47,024 nucleotides of DNA from Faecalimicrobium dakarense (GTDB lineage: Bacteria > Bacillota > Clostridia > Peptostreptococcales > Peptostreptococcaceae): positions 1-47,024 of the forward strand of contig NZ_HG529318.1 of assembly GCF_000499525.1 (NCBI RefSeq), written 5' to 3'. The notes below the pieces were generated by a model. It worked only from the letters and a program-made list of their open reading frames with translations. It searched no databases and was not told the DNA's origin. Below, piece after piece: positions 32,137 through 39,386 of the stretch. Made by a program: the position numbers and the translations under genes. Numbering within the stretch: position 1 is the stretch's first letter; every line of letters starts with the position of its first letter.

Positions 32137-33552
32137 TTATTGAGTTTCTAACTGGTTATTTTTAACTTTATCAACGAAGAAAACCGAAATTACTAATAAA
32201 ATTACTGCTACTATAGACATGGCAAAGAAAGTTACATTTAAACCATGCATTGGAGCATTTTTTCCATAAGTTGGAATAGAATTAGTTGAAATCATTGACA
32301 TAACTCCAACAAACATTGCTGCACCAATTGCTCCTGCTATTGTTCTAAGTGATGTTAATAATGCAGTCGCATCTGTTACTAGTGATTTATCTACGCTATT
32401 TGTACCCCATGTAACTAATGGCATCATTAAGCAAGCAATAGCAATACTTCTAATTACATGGTATAAAGCTGGTATATAAATAGGTGTACTCATAGAAATA
32501 AAAACCATTCCTATATTACTAATAAACATAAAAAGTGCACCTATAATAAATAATTTTTTCATCCCAATTTTATCAAATAATTTTCCAGTAAATGGACTAA
32601 CTACAGTCATTGCAAGAGATCCAGGTAAAGTAACTAATCCTGAAATAGTTGCAGAGTACCCCATAATTGACTGAATATATAGAGGCATTATTACAGAAGT
32701 TCCCATCAATATAAGATAAAGTAACATACTACCAATGACACTTAATGTATATTTTCTAAATTTTAGTACTCTAAGATCTAAAAAAGGTTGTTCAATGCTA
32801 AATTGTCTATATACAAATAAAATTGAAGTTATAATACCTACAATTAAAGGAATTAGAACTGAAGTACTAATAAAACCAAAACCTGCTATATTTCCAATTC
32901 CTAAAGTAATACCACCAAATGCAAATATGCTTATAGCAAAAGAAATGGCATCAAACTTTTTATTTTGAGTTTCTAAGATATTATCAAATACTGAAATTGC
33001 AAATACAAGTGAAACTAACATGATTGCCATTGTAATAAAGAAAATTGATCTCCAACCAACAGTATCAATAAGAATACCAGCTAGTGTAGGAGCTATAACT
33101 GGAGCAGCTGCAGTAGCTAAACCATACCATCCCATAGCTGTTCCTTTTTTGTTATTTGGAAAAATTGTTAAAATCACAACTTGTGCCATAGATAGAAGAA
33201 GACCATTTCCACAAGCTTGTAATACTCTACCAATCATCATAATTGGGAAATTTGTAGCAAATGCACATATAAGTAAGCCAATAAGAAATATTCCTATACC
33301 AGCTAAATAAAGTCTTTTAGTTGGAAAACGTCTAATTAAAAAAGCTGTTAGTGGCATTATGATACCCAGAGCTAAAGAAAAACCACTAGTTAGCCATTGT
33401 CCCGTTGTAACATCAATTCCAATATCTTTTGTAATTGGTAAAAGTGCAGTAGCTAATGCTGTTGAAAGTAGTGAAGTTGCAATACATGAAATTAATATGT
33501 TAATAAAAATTAAATTTCTTTTTTTATCCGTCATTTCTAGTGAATTACTCAT
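32137..33552 (-). CDS. MFS multidrug efflux transporter (DHA2, EmrB/LmrB-like)
   Basis: 471 residues from ATG 33550-33552, nine bases after AGGAG; it overlaps the MarR gene by 8 bases. About 14 membrane helices. Motif A-like FLIRRFPTKRLYLAGIGIFL; motif C region GWYGLATAAAPVIAPTLAGI, typical of drug/H+ antiporters; GKLFDKIGMKKLFIIGALFM in the second half. It exports drugs using the proton gradient. Probably controlled by the frameshifted MarR gene directly upstream; if that repressor is inactive, the pump may be derepressed. Confidence 0.92.
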   Translation of the reverse strand: MSNSLEMTDKKRNLIFINILISCIATSLLSTALATALLPITKDIGIDVTTGQWLTSGFSLALGIIMPLTAFLIRRFPTKRLYLAGIGIFLIGLLICAFATNFPIMMIGRVLQACGNGLLLSMAQVVILTIFPNNKKGTAMGWYGLATAAAPVIAPTLAGILIDTVGWRSIFFITMAIMLVSLVFAISVFDNILETQNKKFDAISFAISIFAFGGITLGIGNIAGFGFISTSVLIPLIVGIITSILFVYRQFSIEQPFLDLRVLKFRKYTLSVIGSMLLYLILMGTSVIMPLYIQSIMGYSATISGLVTLPGSLAMTVVSPFTGKLFDKIGMKKLFIIGALFMFISNIGMVFISMSTPIYIPALYHVIRSIAIACLMMPLVTWGTNSVDKSLVTDATALLTSLRTIAGAIGAAMFVGVMSMISTNSIPTYGKNAPMHGLNVTFFAMSIVAVILLVISVFFVDKVKNNQLETQ

Positions 33553-33992
33553 TTTCGTCATCTCCTAATTCGGTGTAATAGTCTTTAATTTTTGATAAGA
33601 TATATGTAAACTGCTGTTTTTCATCATCAGATAGAGGGGTTACTATTTCGGTATGAGATTTAATTCTTGATTTTCTATGTTTTTTTACCTCATCAAGACC
33701 TTCCTTAGTTAGCGAAATAAGAAATGTTCTCTTATCTTCGGCGGAACGAGTACGTTCTACAAATCCTTTTTTTTCTAATTTAAACAATAACTCACTTAAT
33801 GAAGTCGATCGTATATCTAACAAGGTGGACAATTTTTTTTGGCTAATTGATCCCATATTATCGAGTATAGACATACAACGATATTGTCCGGTAAGGGGAT
33901 TTACATTTCCTTTTTTATTACGTGCATATCTATTACTTAAACGATAAACATCGAAAAAAAAGTTCTGCTATATCTTCATTTTTTAAATTCAT
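33545..33992 (-). pseudogene. MarR-family regulator, frameshifted in an A-run
   Basis: The start ATG 33990-33992 (ribosome site GAAAGGATA) reads MNLKNEDIAELFF and then breaks. Dropping one base from the eight-A run at 33954-33961 (T-run on the coding strand) gives AELFFDVYRLSNRYARNKKG, NPLTGQYRCMSILDN and the intact remainder: SISQKKLSTLLDIRSTSLSE, LFKLEKKGFVERTRSAEDKR (MarR wing). The complete protein would be about 148 residues. Without repair only an N-truncated product could be made. It overlaps the MFS gene and has a clear double operator upstream. Confidence 0.88.
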
Positions 33993-34021
33993 TAATTTTA
34001 TCCTTTCTATGCTTCGATTTT

Positions 34022-34064
34022 AAGAGGTACCTCTTATTATATAGGAGGTACCTCTTGAAATCAA
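34022..34064 (-). promoter_or_regulatory. MarR-MFS promoter with two palindromic operators
   Basis: Minus strand -35 TTGATT (34059-34064), 17-base spacer, -10 TATAAT (34036-34041). Palindromes AAGAGGTACCTCTT (34022-34035, perfect) and AGGAGGTACCTCTT (34043-34056) flank the -10 box, the second covering the spacer, so a bound dimer pair would block polymerase. Confidence 0.85.
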
Positions 34065-34085
34065 TAGTTTTATATTTTATATAGC

Positions 34086-34218
34086 TAACTAGTTATTAAA
34101 TTTCAGTTTAGGAACTAGTTTTATATTTAGAATAAAATTAATGCCCTTACAATCTATTTTTTTGGATTATAAGGGCATTTTTACTAGATATCTTTAAATA
34201 TATTTTTAAGGATTAGCT
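34086..34218 (+). repeat. Array repeat R16 (full, flipped apex)
   Basis: Left box CTAGTTATTAAATTTCAGTT with TAGGAACTAGTT, hairpin AATGCCCTTACAATC / GGATTATAAGGGCATT (34140-34180) with TATTTTTTTGG apex, right box AAGGATTAGCT. Confidence 0.9.
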
Positions 34219-34278
34219 AAATTTCTTAAGTAAAATCATCATAAATTTATTTATTTTTGTTGAAAATATATCACATAA

Positions 34279-34317
34279 TGTTATATATTTTTAATATAAT
34301 GTTATTAATATATAACA
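34279..34317 (+). promoter_or_regulatory. Inverted-repeat operator and -10 box of second DUF3796-XRE operon
   Basis: Perfect 11-bp arms TGTTATATATT (34279-34289) and AATATATAACA (34307-34317), with TATAAT (34295-34300) between them. The geometry resembles the operator at 3028-3070 but the arm sequence differs, suggesting separate specificity for the two XRE proteins. Confidence 0.7.
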
Positions 34318-34341
34318 ATTTTAATTTAAAGGGGTGCTTCA

Positions 34342-34689
34342 ATGAAGAAAATAAACTATTTTGGTTTTTTGGGTTTTACGAGCATTTTAGGGTTATTAGG
34401 ATTTTACACAAATAATAAATCAATGTTTTTATATTTTTGCTTTTTACCTTACTTCATGTACTTTAAAGTAATTCCAGATGAATCATTTAAAGAAAATGTA
34501 AGGAAGTCTGCTACAATTGCTTATATTATATCTTTTGTTATTAGTTGTATTTCAATAGGATTATACGAAATATATAATAATCCTTCTATAGCAATAGCTG
34601 GACTTAATTTTAGTTTTTCAATATCAGGTATTTTATTTTTAATTAAGTTTTTGGCTATTGAGTCAAAGGAGAAGAAAGGACTAGAGTGA
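34342..34689 (+). CDS. DUF3796-like membrane protein (second copy)
   Basis: 115 residues. [20 protein letters not shown] carries the FLGF signature, then [20 protein letters not shown], a charged stretch and two further helices, the same plan as 3090-3452 with low identity. AAAGGGG ribosome site. Its TGA overlaps the XRE start by one base (TGATG). Role unknown; the regulatory partner suggests a membrane-stress or immunity switch. Confidence 0.78.
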   Translation: MKKINYFGFLGFTSILGLLGFYTNNKSMFLYFCFLPYFMYFKVIPDESFKENVRKSATIAYIISFVISCISIGLYEIYNNPSIAIAGLNFSFSISGILFLIKFLAIESKEKKGLE

Positions 34690-34892
34690 TGCTTTTACGT
34701 GCAAAAACAAAAGAATTTAGAGCTAGATATAATATGAGCCAATCAGATTTAGCTAAAAAAGTTGGGGTTAGAAGAGAAACTATAGGTAATTTAGAGAATG
34801 GAAAATATAATCCATCATTAAAATTAGCATTTGATATAGCTATGTTATTTGAAGTGAGCATAGAAGAAATATTTGAATATATACCAGATTAA
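34689..34892 (+). CDS. XRE-family regulator (67 aa, second copy)
   Basis: Start at ATG 34689 in TGATG; a GTG three bases earlier is less likely. [23 protein letters not shown], then [20 protein letters not shown], ending [12 protein letters not shown]. The RRETI-LENxKYNPSL core is shared with the XRE protein at 3458, so the two modules are homologous. Likely binds the inverted repeat at 34279-34317. Confidence 0.85.
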   Translation: MLLRAKTKEFRARYNMSQSDLAKKVGVRRETIGNLENGKYNPSLKLAFDIAMLFEVSIEEIFEYIPD

Positions 34893-34898
34893 ATAAAC

Positions 34899-35032
34899 TA
34901 TATCTTAAATTTTACTTTAATGACTAAGTTATGTATTTAGCATAAGGTTAATGCCCTTAGAATCTAAATAAATGAATTCTAAGGGCATTTTTACTAGATA
35001 TCTTTAAATGTGTGTTTTTAGAGATTAGTTAA
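34899..35032 (+). repeat. Array repeat R17 (full)
   Basis: Left box AAATTTTACTTTAATGACTAAG, hairpin AATGCCCTTAGAATC / GAATTCTAAGGGCATT (34950-34990), ACTAGATATCTTTAAATGTG, right box TTTTAGAGATTAGTT. Confidence 0.9.
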
Positions 35033-35038
35033 AGACTA

Positions 35039-35377
35039 TTACTTTTTAGGAAATCCATTCTCATCAAATTTAAATCTCAAATACATATTTGGTATTGCCA
35101 TTAATAACATTGCAGGCAAAATTATTAATGGATATATCATTGATGATGTGTTTAGGTTAATAGAGTTATTTAACAATGATAAAACCAGATAAAATGGTCC
35201 TAATAGCAACATCAAGTTAGATGCAATTCTATTACCTTCACTCCAAGTATCATTATTTTTTAAAGAAAATGGCGTTTTGTAAGCGTAAATAGATTTCTTA
35301 CTTGGTGGTTTAATCTTTATTAATACCCCACATATGGTAAATATCAATCCAAATAGTAGTATTACAAAGAATGCCAT
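35039..35377 (-). CDS. SdpI/YhfL-like small membrane protein
   Basis: 112 residues from ATG 35375-35377 behind a perfect GGAGGTG. It has an N-terminal helix (FFVILLFGLIFTICGVLI), then KIKPPSKKSIYAYKTPFSLK and NNDTWSEGNRIASNLMLLLG, corresponding to the YGYRTxxSxkNxxxWxxAN signature of the SdpI-type (PF13630) domain, and two more helices. Single-domain versions are often called SdpI family proteins. Third SdpI-related gene of the window, but without an SdpR partner. Single-gene slot between R17 and R18. Confidence 0.75.
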   Translation of the reverse strand: MAFFVILLFGLIFTICGVLIKIKPPSKKSIYAYKTPFSLKNNDTWSEGNRIASNLMLLLGPFYLVLSLLNNSINLNTSSMIYPLIILPAMLLMAIPNMYLRFKFDENGFPKK

Positions 35378-35461
35378 ACTTATCACCTCCTTATGCTAAT
35401 ATTTAGGATTATATCCTTAGTTAAAGTTTAGTATATAGAAGTTTGTAAATCTATATAATGT

Positions 35462-35598
35462 GCAACTAGTCATTAAATTTTACTTTAAGGACTTGGTTAT
35501 GTATTTGATATAAAGTTAATGCCCTTAGAATCCATTTATTTGGATTATAAGGGCTTTTTTACTAGCTATCTTTAAATAAGTTTTTAAAGATTAGTTGA
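35462..35598 (+). repeat. Array repeat R18 (full, flipped apex)
   Basis: Left box AACTAGTCATTAAATTTTAC, hairpin AATGCCCTTAGAATCC / GGATTATAAGGGCTTT (35518-35558) with ATTTATT loop, ACTAGCTATCTTTAAATAAG, right box AAAGATTAGTT. Confidence 0.9.
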
Positions 35599-36184
35599 TT
35601 AACTCACATTTCATAAATACTACTAAATCTTTTTCGTTTAAGCTCGGTTTATAACCTTCATCAATATCTACACTTGATATAGCTCCATCATTATTTGAAC
35701 TAAACACAGCTATTGGAACTTCATCACCTAACGTTAATTCTTTTTCTTTTTCTAATGTTGAAAGTAGTATATCTTTTGTTGAATTATTAAAGAAATCAAG
35801 CGTTACATCTTTAGAAATCGAGGCAACAGAATTAGGATCAATAAAAAATCTTACAATTTTACTTTCTTGGTAGATGCCTATTGGTAATTCCTTATCATCT
35901 GTATCTAATGTTGAGCTATATATTTTATGCTCCTCTACAAACTTCCCGTTTTCATACTCTTTAGAATAAAAACTTATTTCATATTTGCCACTTTTTAAAC
36001 CTTTAATTATGTAATCTATTCCTTCTCCACTGATTCCGAATGGACTAGTTTCGGAAGAATCATCTTTGACTATCTTAAATTCTTTTTCTACTTTAAGTTC
36101 TTTTTCGTTTGTCTCGGTACTACACCCTGTTAAAATTATTAAAAATATTATTAGATAACCACATATTGATAAATATTTTTTCAT
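35591..36184 (-). CDS. Lipoprotein of unknown function
   Basis: 197 residues. The signal peptide MKKYLSICGYLIIFLIILTGC ends in a good lipobox (ILTGC; Cys about residue 21). The mature part is Glu/Lys-rich with beta-strand-like stretches (YIIKGLKSGKYEISFYSKEY, IVRFFIDPNSVASISKDVTL). No family recognised. ATG with GGAGGGG. The last residues overlap the right edge of repeat R18. The plus-strand PfpI gene lies divergently upstream. Confidence 0.78.
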   Translation of the reverse strand: MKKYLSICGYLIIFLIILTGCSTETNEKELKVEKEFKIVKDDSSETSPFGISGEGIDYIIKGLKSGKYEISFYSKEYENGKFVEEHKIYSSTLDTDDKELPIGIYQESKIVRFFIDPNSVASISKDVTLDFFNNSTKDILLSTLEKEKELTLGDEVPIAVFSSNNDGAISSVDIDEGYKPSLNEKDLVVFMKCELIN

Positions 36185-36273
36185 AACACCCCTCCATCTT
36201 TATTCTAGATAATAATATATTATAAAATCAAATAATTAAATAGTAAAACGGTGAATAAAGAGATTAGTATAAA

Positions 36274-36300
36274 CTAGTAGTTAAATTTCCGTTTATGCCA
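36274..36300 (+). repeat. Array repeat fragment (left box only)
   Basis: AACTAGTAGTTAAATTTCCG followed by TTTATGCC. No hairpin or right box follows; a GC-richer CCAACCTGCG ... CTGCAAAATCGCACC stretch replaces them. Confidence 0.65.
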
Positions 36301-36422
36301 ACCTGCGTTTTTTCTGCAAAATCGCACCAAAATTTGATATATATATTGATAACTAAATATTATTTATATACTATTAAAATAAATAGGTATTTGAAATGTA
36401 GATTAAAATATTGGGGGATATA

Positions 36423-37007
36423 ATGAATAATAGTAAAAATGAAGTACTAGTTATATTGACAGAACAATGGAATGATTGGGAAGCAAGTTATGCTATTGCA
36501 GTTTTAAATTCATTTTCAGACTATAAAGTTAAAGCCATTGCCGTTGATGAAATTCCTAAGGTATCAATGGGAGGTATTAACGCGTCTATTGACTGCACTA
36601 TAAATAATTATAAAAATTTTAATAACCTTGCAATGGTCATTCTACCAGGAGGGCTTTCTTGGGAATCAAATGATTATGGAGAAATTGCAGAATTTATAAA
36701 TCGTGTAATAGAATTAAATATTCCTATAGCCGCTATTTGCGGTGCAACTACTTTCCTATGTAAGCATGGATTTCTTGATAGTGTAAAGCATACAGGAGAT
36801 AGTCTCGAATTATTCCAACAACAAAAAGAATATAGGGGAGAATCATTTTATATTCACGAACAAGTAGTTGTCGATAATCTAATTATTACTGCAAATGAAA
36901 CTGCGGCTGTTCAATTTGCTTATGAACTTTTTAAAATTTTAGAAATTGATAGTACTGAAGAAATTGAGCAATGGTATGATAATTTTAAAAATGGTGCAAT
37001 ACGATAG
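36423..37007 (+). CDS. DJ-1/PfpI-family protein
   Basis: 194 residues from ATG 36423 behind GGGGGAT; a TTG twelve bases up lies in the ribosome site. The class I glutamine amidotransferase-like fold shows VLVILTEQWNDWEASYAIAV (conserved Glu region), NLAMVILPGGLSWES, IPIAAICGATTFLCKHGFLD with the nucleophile-elbow Cys in AICGAT, and HTGDSLE. Members include deglycases, chaperones and amidase-like enzymes; the specific role is unknown. Plus strand, divergent from the lipoprotein gene. Confidence 0.9.
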   Translation: MNNSKNEVLVILTEQWNDWEASYAIAVLNSFSDYKVKAIAVDEIPKVSMGGINASIDCTINNYKNFNNLAMVILPGGLSWESNDYGEIAEFINRVIELNIPIAAICGATTFLCKHGFLDSVKHTGDSLELFQQQKEYRGESFYIHEQVVVDNLIITANETAAVQFAYELFKILEIDSTEEIEQWYDNFKNGAIR

Positions 37008-37095
37008 AATGAAATTAAAATCACCACTATAAAAGTCTAATATACAATTTATCTAGCTATAAAAACTTTCAATATTTACATAAAAATTTATTAAA

Positions 37096-37234
37096 AACAA
37101 CAAGTCTTAAAATTTCACTTAGGTAATATAGTCATGTATTTGCAATAAAATTAATGCCCCTAGAATCCAAATAAATGGATTCTAAGGGTATTTTTACTAG
37201 ATATTTTTAAATGTGTTTTTAGAGAATAGTTTAA
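37096..37234 (+). repeat. Array repeat R19 (full)
   Basis: AACAAGTCTTAAAATTTCAC, left box diverged, hairpin TTAATGCCCCTAGAATCC / GGATTCTAAGGGTATT (37152-37194), right box TTTTAGAGAATAGTT. Confidence 0.88.
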
Positions 37235-37280
37235 ATCAATTTAATAAATACGCATATTAATAAATAAGGGGGGTGAAAGT

Positions 37281-37622
37281 TTGTTTTCATTTTATCAGTT
37301 TATATTTGTTGTAGTAATGTGGATATTATATTATCTTATTCTTAAAATATTTATTTTAAATAAAAAACTAGATAACTATATAGAAAAAGTTAAACTAAAT
37401 GGAGATCACAACGAAATTTACATTACCCAATATAAAAAATATCTCAATGCTAAAAATATCTCAAGTACATTAACGCTTATGGTACTAACATTTGTTGTTT
37501 TTATGCTTAGACCTATGCAAATAAATAGTTTATTGGAATTAGCAGTCGTTTTAGGTACAGGTGCTCTAATTCAAATTTTAGGAGATAGATTTATAGATAA
37601 AAAATATACGTATAAAAAATAA
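37281..37622 (+). CDS. Membrane protein, TTG start
   Basis: 113 residues from TTG 37281, 6 bases after AGGGGGGTG. N-terminal helix (FIFVVVMWILYYLILKIFIL), a cytoplasmic charged loop (NKKLDNYIEKVKLNGDHNEI) and two C-terminal helices (TLTLMVLTFVVFMLRP; LLELAVVLGTGALIQIL) with a basic end. No family recognised. Single-gene slot between R19 and R20. Confidence 0.65.
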   Translation: MFSFYQFIFVVVMWILYYLILKIFILNKKLDNYIEKVKLNGDHNEIYITQYKKYLNAKNISSTLTLMVLTFVVFMLRPMQINSLLELAVVLGTGALIQILGDRFIDKKYTYKK

Positions 37623-37689
37623 GATTAAAATCCTGCACTTAAATTTATTTAGGGTATAGTATTCTAACATCTTATTAAACCTAACTTAT

Positions 37690-37816
37690 GATTAACAAGT
37701 CCTAAAATTTAACTTTAGGGACTAATTATAGTTAATGCCCTTAAAATCCAAATAAATGGATTTTAAGGGCATTTTTACTAGATATCTTTAAACAAGTTTT
37801 TTAGAACTAGTTTAAC
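37690..37816 (+). repeat. Array repeat R20 (full)
   Basis: GATTAACAAGTCCTAAAATTT, left box ACTTTAGGGACTAATTATA, hairpin AATGCCCTTAAAATCC / GGATTTTAAGGGCATT (37732-37774), ACTAGATATCTTTAAACAAG, right box TTTAGAACTAGTTT. The 20 bases before it (ATTAAACCTAACTTATG) also precede R22. Confidence 0.9.
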
Positions 37817-38010
37817 TACTTAAATTCACCTGGGTTCTCTGCTAAAAACTCTATATGACCACATGTAGCACATACATAACATAAAATATCACTTATCTTT
37901 TCACCTTTAAAGGTACCTTTTTTCTTGGCACTTATGTATGGTTTTACTCCAATTGGTACAGCTTTAAAATCCACCATCTTCATTTCAATTTTACATTTCT
38001 GACATTCCAT
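37816..38010 (-). CDS. Small zinc-ribbon protein (64 aa)
   Basis: CQKCKIEM at the N-terminus and CYVCATCGHIEFLAENPGEF at the C-terminus supply two CxxC knuckles of a single zinc ribbon. The middle (VDFKAVPIGVKPYISAKKKG) is basic. Similar stand-alone ribbons with a GHIEFLAENP-like ending are common uncharacterised proteins in Firmicutes. AAAGGGGGG ribosome site. The 272-bp inverted-repeat element lies 45 bases upstream. Confidence 0.78.
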   Translation of the reverse strand: MECQKCKIEMKMVDFKAVPIGVKPYISAKKKGTFKGEKISDILCYVCATCGHIEFLAENPGEFK

Positions 38011-38054
38011 AAATTTTATCCCCCCTTTTAATATTTATGATATATGTATAACTA

Positions 38055-38326
38055 CGGGGGAGGACGACATACGTGTAAAAATCGGCCACTTAAATTTGGA
38101 CACATTGATATAACTGGAATACAGCGATTTTTTTATTTTTATAAAATCTATGGATTTTACAGTTAAATTGGAGTTATCTCAATCATAACTTCTAAGATTT
38201 GACTATGTGATTGCAGGTTAGTAATTTCAATGCTTTAAGCATAGTCATAACTAGCAATCATAAGTACTCATGTAATTTATGATTTTATCAAGTGGCTGAA
38301 AATAACATGTATGTCGTCCTCCCCCG
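38055..38326. mobile_element. 272-bp MITE-like element with about 40-bp terminal inverted repeats
   Basis: The ends CGGGGGAGGACGACATAC (38055-38072) and its exact complement (38309-38326) are perfect for 18 bp. Imperfect matching continues through TGT and GCCACTT to about 40 bp. No open frame inside. GC-rich tips contrast with AT-rich surroundings. GGCCACTT and TTGGACAC inside the left end recall IS21-type ends, but family assignment is weak. No target duplication could be seen. Confidence 0.75.
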
Positions 38327-38383
38327 ATGATACACTCTTTTTTAATTTCATTTTTTATTCCCCCACCTATTCTTATTTATTTT

Positions 38384-38635
38384 TTATTTTTTCATATTCT
38401 TTTTTACAGGTTTATATAAAAGTAATAAAAAAATTAAGCTTATAATAGTTATTGTAAGTACTAAACCATATCCATAATTGATATATGTATGAGTGAAATT
38501 AGGATTGTCCACAGATTGAATAATTCCCTTAACTGTATTCCATTGATGAGGTTTAAGTATAAAAAATGATATAGTACCTATTATGCAAGAAATTATAGTT
38601 GATAAAATTATATGATATTTATAACTGTAATCTAT
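38384..38635 (-). CDS. Small two-helix membrane protein, ATA at the expected start
   Basis: Frame from 38635 to the stop at 38384-38386 gives 83 residues: (x)DYSYKYHIILSTIISC, IIGTISFFILKP, a loop with HQWNTVKGIIQSVDNPNFTH, then YGYGLVLTITIISLIFLLLL and a basic tail KPVKKNMKK. There is a perfect AAAGGAGG just upstream but no ATG/GTG/TTG; the codon at the right spacing is ATA (38633-38635). Clear hydrophobic patterning and the basic tail argue it is a real gene whose start has mutated or uses AUA. No family recognised. Confidence 0.55.
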   Translation of the reverse strand: MDYSYKYHIILSTIISCIIGTISFFILKPHQWNTVKGIIQSVDNPNFTHTYINYGYGLVLTITIISLIFLLLLYKPVKKNMKK

Positions 38636-38767
38636 AACTCCCCCCGCCTCCTTTCTAAAAAATAAAATCTATAAATTTTGATTCTCACATTAAAAAACGA
38701 ATTTAGATAATAATTTTGTGACAAAATTATTATTTTTTTATAAATTTTTTGTAAATTTATAAATTTT

Positions 38768-38832
38768 TATATAAATAAGGATCACATTTTTACTAGATAT
38801 CTTTAAGCAAGTTCTTAAGTATTAATTGCATA
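38768..38832 (+). repeat. Array repeat fragment R21 (right half)
   Basis: CACATTTTTACTAGATATCT, TTAAGCAAGTTCTTAAG, TATTAATTG: right box without hairpin or left box. Same orientation. Confidence 0.7.
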
Positions 38833-38922
38833 TACTTAATTGTCTTTTCATATACATATTACTAGTCATTTGATAAAAATTTGGACAAGCCTTTCTAACC
38901 ATGTATATATGGAGGTGTATAA

Positions 38923-39185
38923 ATGCATAAATCTTTTTTTAAATAAATATAATTGGATTTACATAAATATTTTTAATTGTATCTATCTCATTAGCAAATA
39001 GATCCTGCTCTGACCGTTCAAATATTGAAGATAATCAAGCAACTGTTAAATATAACAAAACATCTAAATTTGAAACTTTACCTTATGCTGAAGATCCAGA
39101 GTCTCAAAAAGTTTCATTTGAAGTTCAGCCATATAATCTATCAAATAAAATCGTAATAGAACCATTAAATCTAGCTTACGATTAA
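38923..39185 (+). pseudogene. Decayed small secreted/lipoprotein gene
   Basis: An ATG at 38923 with GGAGGTG starts MHKSFFK and hits stops at once. In another frame from about 38975 the sequence reads FLIVSISLANRSCSDRSNIE, then acidic secreted-type sequence to NKIVIEPLNLAYD and a stop at 39183. At least two indels or stops disrupt what looks like a signal peptide plus about 60-residue mature part. Its end runs into repeat R22. Confidence 0.5.
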
Positions 39186-39328
39186 CAAGTTCTAAAATTA
39201 GGACTAACTACAACCCTTAGAATCCAAATAAATGGATTTTAAGAGCTTTTTTACTATGCATCTTTAAATATGTTTTTAGGGACTAGTATTTCTTAGTAAC
39301 GACCACTAAAACATCTGTTTTAGTGAAC
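39183..39328 (+). repeat. Array repeat R22 plus module H
   Basis: TAACAAGTTCTAAAATTAGG, hairpin ACCCTTAGAATCC / GGATTTTAAGAGCTT (39211-39250), right box TTTTTAGGGACTAGT, then module H (CCACTAAAACATCTG / TTTTAGTG, 39301-39328). A TATAAT box (about 39351) then leads to the GNAT gene. Confidence 0.85.
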
Positions 39329-39386
39329 ATATATTAAACTATGAGTTCTGCTATAATTAAATTAAAATTTAATAAGGGGGAGAATT

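Noticed and set aside
2011-39328. Treating the repeats simply as rho-independent terminators
   Set aside because: They can act as terminators, but orientation is constant regardless of gene strand and homology extends well beyond the stem and T-run into both boxes.
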